A DNA stretch of 64,000 bases from Cupriavidus basilensis (GTDB lineage: Bacteria > Pseudomonadota > Gammaproteobacteria > Burkholderiales > Burkholderiaceae): positions 248,001-312,000 of the forward strand of contig NZ_CP010537.1 in assembly GCF_000832305.1 (NCBI RefSeq), written 5' to 3'. The translations under genes were made by a program, and so were the position numbers. A model generated the notes under the pieces. It saw only the letters and a program-made list of their open reading frames with translations, made no database searches and was not told the origin of the DNA. The stretch's first letter is position 1. Each line of letters begins with the position of its first letter. Below are positions 1 through 7,471 of this stretch, one piece after another.

Positions 1-965
<965 letters not shown>

Positions 966-967
966 TT

Positions 968-992
968 ATTGAACGTAACCATTGAACGTAAC
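968..992. promoter_or_regulatory. Direct repeat upstream of pobA, possible operator
   Basis: The 12-mer ATTGAACGTAAC occurs twice, at 968-979 and 981-992, separated by one base, 33 bp before the pobA start. A 13-bp period in this position looks like a regulator site (PobR or a similar IclR/AraC-type protein), but the regulator is not in the window and the assignment is inference. The rest of 936-1225 shows nothing coding. Confidence 0.4.
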
Positions 993-1225
993 AATAGCGG
1001 CGCCAGGGACGGGAGGGAATAGACGGAACGAACCATCAACAGGACAAAACGAACATCCATATCCGGTGCGGAATGTGCAGGAATATCCCGGTGATGTTGG
1101 GGGAAACCCTAGGTTTTTGACTGGATTTTTGCTGGATTTGCGATATTTTCCAGCGTGCGCGGCGACGCGTCCGAGCGCGCCGTCCGCGCGCGACAGCCTT
1201 CACATTCCATACATGCCGAAGCGCT

Positions 1226-1516
1226 TCAACGGCCCGCGCGCTGTTCCTTGCGGCACGCCTTGCAGATGTGTTCAAGCCCGTCCTGGCGGCGCGTGTCCCG
1301 CGCGAAGAACTCGCCGTCGGCCGGCCAGTGCTCTGCGCAATGGCGGCACAGCTTGAGCGGGCCGATATCCGACATCAGTACGTCGCCAGCGGTGACGTTG
1401 GCCTGCGCGGCGCGAGCGTGGCGCGCGGGGCTTGTGCGCGGTGATGGCGTGTCTTGCATGGCGCTTGCGGTGAAGGTGCCGTGGTTCTCGCGCGGCTGGG
1501 CGGCGTGATCGTACAT
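1226..1516 (-). CDS. Small putative zinc-binding hypothetical protein
   Basis: A 96-residue protein with no recognised family name. The N-terminal half is rich in Ala, Pro, Ser and Thr and looks disordered. The C-terminal half carries CRHC, then about 25 residues later CKAC followed by a basic KEQRAGR tail; the two CxxC pairs could form a zinc knuckle. The ATG at 1516 has a good AGGAGA ribosome site seven bases upstream, which supports translation. It is monocistronic between pobA and a small membrane ORF. Function is unknown; a nucleic-acid-binding role is possible from the CxxC pairs and basic tail but is only inference. Confidence 0.65.
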   Translation of the reverse strand: MYDHAAQPRENHGTFTASAMQDTPSPRTSPARHARAAQANVTAGDVLMSDIGPLKLCRHCAEHWPADGEFFARDTRRQDGLEHICKACRKEQRAGR

Positions 1517-1690
1517 GGTCTCTCCTTGCCTGGAAAATGGCGGAAATGGGCCAGTGATGGTCGGGGCGCGCGGCCGTATCCGGCTGCGCCGATGAAATAC
1601 CCCGTTACGAAATGGCGCGTGGTTGATGCTCCGATGGCTTGGGCAATCGATGGCCGAGCGGTGCGATGCCCGCCCGTGCGCCAGCGTGGC

Positions 1691-1792
1691 TTACTGGGAC
1701 AACATGCCCGAGCAGGCCATCAGCAGCCAACCGATGGCGGCACAGCCGCCCAGCCAGCCGAGCAGCACCAGCACGATGGTGGACCACTTCAT
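1691..1792 (-). CDS. Possible 33-residue membrane peptide
   Basis: Starting at the ATG at 1792 the reading frame gives MKWSTIVLVLLGWLGG followed by a second hydrophobic stretch, 33 residues in all, almost entirely membrane-spanning. There is no clear ribosome site, and the frame can be extended upstream to a TTG at 1879. The residue composition resembles small conserved membrane peptides, but with no homology evidence it could be chance. Low confidence. Confidence 0.3.
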   Translation of the reverse strand: MKWSTIVLVLLGWLGGCAAIGWLLMACSGMLSQ

Positions 1793-2030
1793 CGGGGCCG
1801 CCGCGCGTGCGCGGCAGGAAGTCGGGTTGCGTGAGAAAGGGAGCGGCTCATGCGTACTTTCCTTGGAGTGGCAAGACAAGGCTTGCTCAAGGGGGGCAGC
1901 TTAGCGATCCTGTGACGTCAATGTATGTCCGGGTTGTAAGAAAATGTGCACGAGCAAATGTGCTGCGGCCCGGCATCGCCTGCGAACGCCTTTGCCGTCT
2001 GGCGCCACGACTGGAGCGCGCGAGGCAAGC

Positions 2031-2054
2031 GCCCGGGAAGGTGCCTTCCCGGGC
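2031..2054. repeat. Perfect 11-bp inverted repeat
   Basis: GCCCGGGAAGG at 2031-2041 pairs exactly with CCTTCCCGGGC at 2044-2054, leaving a two-base centre. There is no T-tract on either side, so a canonical intrinsic terminator is unlikely. It sits just upstream of the M14-gene promoter and could be an operator or a structural element. Confidence 0.6.
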
Positions 2055-2091
2055 AGCCGGGGGCGTTCGCGCGGGCAATCGGGAGCCTGCC

Positions 2092-2097
2092 TATAAT
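2092..2097 (+). promoter_or_regulatory. Sigma-70 -10 hexamer for the M14 gene
   Basis: A perfect TATAAT lies 46 bp upstream of the ATG at 2144. No good -35 hexamer is visible at 16-18 bp spacing (the region is GC-rich), so strength and exact use are uncertain. Confidence 0.5.
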
Positions 2098-2143
2098 GCC
2101 GGATCCGACACCCATCGCGCCGCGCGCGGCGCCAAGGCCAGCC

Positions 2144-3877
2144 ATGACGATCCTGCTCGATACCTCCATCCCGCACACACTGGATACCCTGGTTGAGCGC
2201 GTTGCGGCGATGCCCGGCGTACAGGTGCAAGCCTGGGTCTTCGACGACGTCGCCACGCGCCGCGCGGCCGAACAGCGGCTTGCCGCCGCCGGCGTGCAGG
2301 CGGCGATCCACAGCGCTTACAAGCCACTGCTGCATTTCTTCCTCGACGCGTTGGCGCTGGAACACGATGGCGGCCGCCTCGCCGCCGCGGGCGAGATTTC
2401 CGTGCGCCTGCCCGCGGCCACAACGGCGGGACAGTCGCAGCGCTTCCGGCTTGAAGCCTATCCGCTTGCCGGCATGCTGCCGCAAGGCAGCCTTCGCCTG
2501 AGCGAAGGCGACGACGAACGCCACTACGTCGTCGGGCTGGATGGCATTGCCCACCGCGTGTTCGTGCCGCTCGCGGCCTCCGGCGCGCCGTGCGGGTGGC
2601 TGCGTCTGTCGCGCGATGGCGCCGTGCTGGAGGACGGCCCGCTCGCCACCGAGTACGAACTGGCATTCGCCGCCGCCATGGATGCGATCCGCGGCCATGC
2701 CTGGGGCCGGCAGGGACCCTGTTTCGATGTGCTTCGCATCGCCATCGACACGGGTGGCATCGAGCGCCGGCTGTCCTATCAGGACGAATGCATCAGCACG
2801 CGCGAGGCCCTGCACGAGGACCTGTATTTCTCCATTCTGGAGTTCTTCCAGGATCGCGCCGGCTTGCCGCGTGGCGATCGCACCTTGCAGCCCGGCCAGA
2901 TCGTGCCCGAGGTCCGCCACGCGCAGGGGGCCACGCGGGTGCGGGTGGCATTGCTGCCGCACCCGCATGTCGCGGCAGTGACGCCGGCTGACGCGGCTGC
3001 GGCCCCGCTGTCCCCGAGTGCGCTTGCCGGGCTCTCGCAGCCCCTGACGCCAGAGGCGGTAGCCATCGAGATGCAGGCGTTGGGCGGCAAGCGCTTCAGC
3101 GTGCTTTCCACGCAGGGGCGCATGGTCCACGGCACCCACATCGAAGGTTCGCTGCCCGGGCTGGTGATTTCCGGTGGCCAGCATGCCAACGAAACGTCCG
3201 GCGTGGTGGGGGCGCTGCGCGCGGCGCATGCGCTCAAGCAGCGGCCGCATGCGCACTTTGCCCTGATCGCCTTGGAGAACCCGGACGGCGCGGCCTTGCA
3301 TGTGCAGTTGCGCGAGGACAATCCGCGCCATATGTCGCATGCCGCGCGTTACACCGCGCTGGGCGATGACCTGGAGGCACGTACGGCGCCGCCCTTCGTG
3401 GAAAAAGCGGCCCGGCTGGAAGCCATCGAGCGCACTGGCGCCGGGTTGCACATGAGCCTGCACGGCTACCCCGCCCACGAATGGACGCGGCCACTCACCG
3501 GCTACGTGCCGCCGGGCTTCGAGACCTGGACCATTCCCAAGGGCTTTTTCCTGATCCTGCGCCACCACGCCGGGCGCAATGGCATGGCGTTCATGCAGGC
3601 GCTGACTGCGCAACTGGCGGCTTCGCCGGATCTGGCTGCGTTCAACGCCCGCCAGCTGGCGACCTGGGGCAACCACGCCGGTGAGGTGCCGTTCCCGGTG
3701 CTAAACGGCATTCCCTGCATGATCTTCGAGGATTCCCGGTCAACGGTGCCGTTCACGCTGGTCACCGAATTTCCGGACCAGACGGTTTATGGCGATGCGT
3801 TTCGCCTGGCGCACACCACCCAGATGCGGGCAGTGCTGGCGGCGGCGGAGCTGTATTGGGCGGGTTTGCTGGGTTGA
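2144..3877 (+). CDS. M14-family zinc carboxypeptidase-like protein
   Basis: A 577-residue protein whose second half carries the zinc site of M14 metallopeptidases. GGQHANET supplies the H-x-x-E zinc ligands (His347, Glu350). ENPDG follows, then a third-ligand candidate His in LHMSLHGYP and a late LVTEFPD that fits the catalytic Glu. The N-terminal ~340 residues have no motif I recognise and may determine substrate. There is no signal peptide, so it is probably cytoplasmic. The ATG at 2144 was chosen because it follows the TATAAT box and opens the conserved-looking MTILLDTSIPHTL; upstream in-frame starts precede the promoter. It is monocistronic and convergent with the next gene. Substrate (peptide tail, or an acyl-amino acid as in the related succinylglutamate desuccinylases) cannot be settled from sequence. 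Confidence 0.8.
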   Translation: MTILLDTSIPHTLDTLVERVAAMPGVQVQAWVFDDVATRRAAEQRLAAAGVQAAIHSAYKPLLHFFLDALALEHDGGRLAAAGEISVRLPAATTAGQSQRFRLEAYPLAGMLPQGSLRLSEGDDERHYVVGLDGIAHRVFVPLAASGAPCGWLRLSRDGAVLEDGPLATEYELAFAAAMDAIRGHAWGRQGPCFDVLRIAIDTGGIERRLSYQDECISTREALHEDLYFSILEFFQDRAGLPRGDRTLQPGQIVPEVRHAQGATRVRVALLPHPHVAAVTPADAAAAPLSPSALAGLSQPLTPEAVAIEMQALGGKRFSVLSTQGRMVHGTHIEGSLPGLVISGGQHANETSGVVGALRAAHALKQRPHAHFALIALENPDGAALHVQLREDNPRHMSHAARYTALGDDLEARTAPPFVEKAARLEAIERTGAGLHMSLHGYPAHEWTRPLTGYVPPGFETWTIPKGFFLILRHHAGRNGMAFMQALTAQLAASPDLAAFNARQLATWGNHAGEVPFPVLNGIPCMIFEDSRSTVPFTLVTEFPDQTVYGDAFRLAHTTQMRAVLAAAELYWAGLLG

Positions 3878-3896
3878 GGGAGCGCGCCGCGCGCCT

Positions 3897-4097
3897 TTAG
3901 TGGATCGTGCGTGTCACCTTGGCGTGCGGCACCTCTGCCGCCGCCGTGTTTTCGGGCGTTGCGCCTTCATCCTGCTCGATCATGGTGGCCGCGAGGCTGA
4001 GCGCAGCCTGCATCTCTTCGTGCGACAGACCGGAAGATAGCGCAAGCCGCACCGCCAGGGACGCCAGTCGGGCGACTTCATAACTCGGGATGCTCAT
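3897..4097 (-). CDS. Small hypothetical protein, 66 residues
   Basis: The ATG at 4097 has a strong AAGGAG site six bases upstream, which decides this start over a longer 80-codon version. The product MSIPSYEVARLASLAVRL... is predicted mainly helical, with an acidic, Ala/Thr-rich C-terminal half ending AKVTRTIH. There are no cysteines, signal peptide or membrane segment. I do not recognise a family. The clean ribosome site and normal codon use suggest a real gene; function unknown. Confidence 0.6.
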   Translation of the reverse strand: MSIPSYEVARLASLAVRLALSSGLSHEEMQAALSLAATMIEQDEGATPENTAAAEVPHAKVTRTIH

Positions 4098-4292
4098 CTC
4101 AGCTCCTTGTCCTCGTGTCAATGCCTGTGTCAACGTCATGGCAAGCCCTGCCGCGCCGGGCGGCGGGGCCGCTGGCGCGCCATCCAGGCGGATTCGGCCG
4201 CCGACGCATGCTTGCGCCGGCGCCTGTCAATCTCCAGTATGGTCCACGGCGAGCTTCGCCGCCCGAAGAGAATCCAGCAATGCTGCGTGGCC

Positions 4293-5210
4293 TCAGGCGG
4301 GCAGGAAGCCTTCCACGGTGAGATAGCGCTCGCCGGTGTCGTAGTTGAAGCCCAGCACGGTGGCGCCGGCCGGCAGATCCGGCAGTTTTTGTGCGATCGC
4401 GGCCAGGGTGGCACCCGACGAAATGCCGACCAGCATGCCCTCCTCGCGCGCGGCGCGGCGCGCCATTTCGCGTGCCGGCTCGGCGTCGACCTGGATCACG
4501 CCATCGAGCAGGGCGGTATCCAGGTTGCGAGGGATGAAGCCGGCGCCTATGCCCTGGATCGGGTGTGGCGCGGGCGCGCCGCCGGAAATGACCGGCGAGG
4601 CGACCGGCTCGACGGCGTAGACCTTCAGCGCGGGCCACTTCTGCTTGAGCACGCGGGCGCAGCCGGTGATATGCCCGCCCGTGCCCACGCCGGTGACCAG
4701 GGCGTCGATGCCCTGCGGGAAGTCCGCCAGGATTTCGAGCGCGGTGGTGTTGACGTGGGCCTCGATATTGGCGGGATTCTCGAACTGCTGCGGCATCCAG
4801 GCGCCCGGCGTGGCCGCCACCAGTTCTTCGGCGCGGGCAATGGCGCCCTTCATGCCCTTTTCGCGCGGGGTCAGGTCAAAGGTGGCGCCATAGGCCAGCA
4901 TCAGGCGGCGGCGTTCCACCGACATGCTGTCCGGCATCACCAGCACCAGCTTGTAGCCCTTGACCGCCGCCACCATGGCCAGGCCGATCCCGGTATTGCC
5001 CGAGGTGGGCTCGATGATGGTGCCGCCCGGCTTGAGCACGCCGGATTGCTCGGCCGCCTCGACCATCGACAGCGCGATGCGGTCCTTGATGGAGCCTCCC
5101 GGGTTGGCGCGCTCGGACTTGATCCAGACCTGATGGGTATCGCCAAAGAGCCGCTGAACCCGGATATGGGGCGTATTGCCAATGGTCTGCAGGATGTTGT
5201 CGGCCTTCAT
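4293..5210 (-). CDS. cysM: Cysteine synthase (O-acetylserine sulfhydrylase)
   Basis: PLP enzyme that makes L-cysteine from O-acetylserine and sulfide (or thiosulfate for CysM). At 305 residues it has the full fold-type II signature: [11 protein letters not shown] with PLP-lysine Lys42, the substrate loop [11 protein letters not shown] near residues 68-78, the phosphate-binding [10 protein letters not shown], and the C-terminal GISSGAT that contacts the pyridine ring. Start ATG at 5210 has a GGAG site. The short C-terminus, ending FLPA, is closer to CysM-like than to long CysK forms, but the K/M distinction is not secure. It is a single gene, downstream of and on the same strand as the diguanylate cyclase, separated by 126 bp with no clear terminator. 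Confidence 0.9.
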   Translation of the reverse strand: MKADNILQTIGNTPHIRVQRLFGDTHQVWIKSERANPGGSIKDRIALSMVEAAEQSGVLKPGGTIIEPTSGNTGIGLAMVAAVKGYKLVLVMPDSMSVERRRLMLAYGATFDLTPREKGMKGAIARAEELVAATPGAWMPQQFENPANIEAHVNTTALEILADFPQGIDALVTGVGTGGHITGCARVLKQKWPALKVYAVEPVASPVISGGAPAPHPIQGIGAGFIPRNLDTALLDGVIQVDAEPAREMARRAAREEGMLVGISSGATLAAIAQKLPDLPAGATVLGFNYDTGERYLTVEGFLPA

Positions 5211-5336
5211 TCAGTATCTCCAGGGATGGTTTCGAACCGGACTGGCAAACGGGTCCGGACAAGCATGCACTGGAGGATTCTAGCGGGCGGCGCGTCGACG
5301 ATGCGATTTCCCCGTCATATTGGCGTACGCCAACGC

Positions 5337-6548
5337 TTAGTGGCAGGCCTTGGCGCGTGCGGGCAGGCAGCGCGCCGGCAGCGCTTCCAGCTCGGAGGCG
5401 AGCACGACCCGGCCCCGGCCACGCCGCTTGGCTTCATACAAGGCGCGGTCCGCGCTGCCAAACAGTTTGTCCCAGGTGGCGGCCCCACCGTCCTCGCGCT
5501 CGCGGATCTGCGCAACGCCGATGCTGGCGCTGGCGAATCCACCAAGCTCGTTTGGCAATGCGATGGCGCGGATGCCACGCAGGATGCGGTTGGCCAGCAG
5601 GAGGGCATCGGCTTCGGTGGTATGCGGGCAAAGCACGCAGAACTCCTCACCACCGTAGCGGCCCGCGAGGTCCGCGCTGCGGTGCGCTTCCTGCAGGACG
5701 CGGCCGATCTGCTGCAGGACGCGGTCGCCGGCGCGGTGGCCACTGCTATCGTTGATGTACTTGAAGCGGTCGATGTCGATCACCAGGCAGCTCAGCGGAT
5801 GGCCGTGGCGGTTGAATTCCGCGGCCAGCACCATCGCCGCGCCATCCATGGCACCGCGGTTCAGCAGCCCCGTCAATGCATCGAGGCGTGCCTGCTTCTC
5901 CTGTTTGGCCAGCATGGCTTCCATGGTCATCAAGGTGAAGCCCGCCAGGCCCGCGAGGATCGCAACAAGGGCGGGCAGCAGGCGCAGCTGGAGCAAGGCC
6001 TCGGCACTCAGGGCCGGCACCGGGGCGCCGGCTTCCAGCACCGCATACAGCCCGCAGCATTGCGCCAGCAGTTGCACGCTGCAAGCGGCAAGCACCAGCG
6101 GGCGGCTGCGGCGGGTCAGCGCGAGCCGGCGCTGCAGCAGGCAGGCCAGGGTGAAGCCGGCGGTGATGGCTGCCACCACGTAGCCGGTGACTTCGGCCAG
6201 GCGGCTGCCGCTGCCTAGCACAGCGGCGGCCAGCACGGCAGAGATGGCAAGCACGCCGGCAGTGAGCGGCGCGGGTGCCGAAGGGCGGTCACCGGTCAGC
6301 GATACGCCGCGATGGGTCAGCAACTGGGCGGCCACGCTCAGGGCGGGCGCCGCCAGCAGGAACCAGGCGGGCCCGCCGCGCGCGTCGATCACCAACAGGC
6401 CCGCGGCGCAGGCCAGCACCTGGCCGGCGACCCATGCGCGGCCCACGGCGCTATGGCGCAAAGCCAGCATCAGGGCCGCGAGGATGATTTGCGTGGCGGT
6501 GAACAGGACAAGCAGTGCCATCACGGCAGTGCCCTCATCTGACTGCAT
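5337..6548 (-). CDS. Membrane-bound diguanylate cyclase (GGDEF domain)
   Basis: Makes c-di-GMP from two GTP. The 403-residue form starting at the ATG at 6548 begins with about 220 residues of hydrophobic segments (six or more predicted membrane helices), then a short linker and a complete GGDEF domain. Visible residues are LDALTGLLNRGA, the metal-binding DIDRFKYIND and the active-site RYGGEEF. An RSAD I-site lies exactly five residues before GGEEF, so product inhibition is expected. A longer frame upstream (to 6674) has no hydrophobic or conserved content. It is transcribed divergently from the pel operon across a 0.9-kb spacer; since PelD is a c-di-GMP receptor, this cyclase is a good candidate local supplier (inference). 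Confidence 0.88.
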   Translation of the reverse strand: MQSDEGTAVMALLVLFTATQIILAALMLALRHSAVGRAWVAGQVLACAAGLLVIDARGGPAWFLLAAPALSVAAQLLTHRGVSLTGDRPSAPAPLTAGVLAISAVLAAAVLGSGSRLAEVTGYVVAAITAGFTLACLLQRRLALTRRSRPLVLAACSVQLLAQCCGLYAVLEAGAPVPALSAEALLQLRLLPALVAILAGLAGFTLMTMEAMLAKQEKQARLDALTGLLNRGAMDGAAMVLAAEFNRHGHPLSCLVIDIDRFKYINDSSGHRAGDRVLQQIGRVLQEAHRSADLAGRYGGEEFCVLCPHTTEADALLLANRILRGIRAIALPNELGGFASASIGVAQIREREDGGAATWDKLFGSADRALYEAKRRGRGRVVLASELEALPARCLPARAKACH

Positions 6549-7019
6549 GAGATTCCCATCGAGTTCGGCGCAGCATCGCCGCGCGGGAGTTTGCCTTCGA
6601 AGGTGGGTTCGCACGTATTGCGTATTGCGTACTGCGTGGAGCCCGTGCGTGAGCCAGCGCGTGACTTGCGACATTCCCGAATGCGGCGTCCGGCCGGTGC
6701 TTGTCCGGGTCCGTTCCTGCCGAGGTGAAGATGTTTTTTGTTTGAGAAAATTCTACACAGCGCCGCGCTGGAAGTGCCCCGTATTCGCGGCGCGTGACAA
6801 TTGTTGACATTGGACTCAAAGCGCGTGATCTACCATTCGCTTTGCTCGCAGCGCGGGTCGCCGCGGACCGTTGTATTCCGGCCCCAGCCATTGCGCGATT
6901 CCTTGTTTTCGTATCCTCAGAGCACGACAGTGTCGAGTTTGCGCCACGTACTGTGATACTTTGTCGATTCGGAAAACTACAAAAATGCGGAAAGTGCCGA
7001 GACAACAATCAGCTTGCCA

Positions 7020-7059
7020 GGCACCGAAGCCCCTGGCGCCGCCAGGTCCGGCGGGTGCC
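7020..7059 (+). repeat. Nested inverted repeat in the pel upstream region
   Basis: Outer arms GGCACC (7020-7025) and GGTGCC (7054-7059) enclose an inner perfect stem CCTGGC (7032-7037) / GCCAGG (7041-7046). If transcribed, this would fold into a two-level stem-loop. There is no T-tract, so it is a structured leader or a regulator site rather than an obvious terminator. Confidence 0.45.
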
Positions 7060-7121
7060 ATCGGCGCCTTCGCCGCGTTCGAAACCCGGGCGTTGGCGCT
7101 AACCAGCTTCTGTGACACGGG

Positions 7122-7143
7122 CATGCATTGGCACTAGTGCATG
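7122..7143. promoter_or_regulatory. Operator-like inverted repeat upstream of pelA
   Basis: CATGCA at 7122-7127 and TGCATG at 7138-7143 form a perfect 6-bp dyad around a 10-bp spacer that itself contains most of an internal palindrome (CACTAGTG, 7132-7139). The arm length and about one-turn spacing fit a dimeric regulator site. The regulator is unknown. Confidence 0.4.
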
Positions 7144-7471
7144 TTTCCTAGTCCTAAATGCTTATAGGCACGATGACGCGCATGCTTCAGAATTCTCGCC
7201 AATAGTGCTTAAATGCGCACTTTGAGCTTGGCCTGCGGGGGACTGCCTGAGAGATCGGGCGGCGCAGGTGGAAGTGGATGGAATCAGCCATACCGGGAAT
7301 GCATCGTCTGGCGCCATCAAGCGCGACCAGCATGTTGGAGGCAAGCCAAGCGAGCTCTTCCGGGATTATAAAAATATGAAAAAAAATTGGGGTCAGCAAG
7401 TGAATTTGTTGCGATTGGACGGTGTCGCGCGCCGCGTGGCAGGCCTGCGTCAGGCAAACCGGGGCGTGCCG

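Larger units (their letters stand above)
1793..2143. other. Intergenic region with hairpin and promoter of the M14 gene
   Basis: No convincing gene in these 351 bp. It holds a perfect 11-bp inverted repeat at 2031-2054 and a consensus -10 hexamer at 2092-2097, both listed separately. The stretch 1915-1960 is less GC-rich than its surroundings. Confidence 0.6.
6549..7471. other. Long intergenic region between cyclase and pelA
   Basis: About 920 bp with no credible gene: the open frames here are short, Arg/Ser-rich and lack ribosome sites. Base composition drops in 6720-6990 and 7140-7400. The region contains a TTGACA hexamer (6804-6809) without a good -10, a triple repeat of GCGTATT-like heptamers near 6613, a nested inverted repeat at 7020-7059, an operator-like inverted repeat at 7122-7143, and TATAAA (7367-7372) just before an A-rich run. 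It is probably the pel control region and leader. Confidence 0.55.

Noticed and set aside
1901..3676. Open frame antisense to the M14 gene
   Set aside because: Composition is that of a shadow frame, and it would have no promoter; the sense gene has metal-binding motifs and a TATAAT.
4107..6218. Long forward frame across cysM and the cyclase
   Set aside because: Runs opposite two well-supported genes and lacks recognisable domains.
6535..7008. Possible 157-codon gene upstream of the cyclase
   Set aside because: Ser/Arg-rich, no ribosome site, overlaps the cyclase start; treated as intergenic.
7127..7145. Sigma-54-like TTGGCAC box
   Set aside because: The GG and GC elements are not at the required 10-bp spacing.
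7201..7320. Possible c-di-GMP riboswitch before pelA
   Set aside because: I looked for the conserved core of the class I riboswitch and did not find it.
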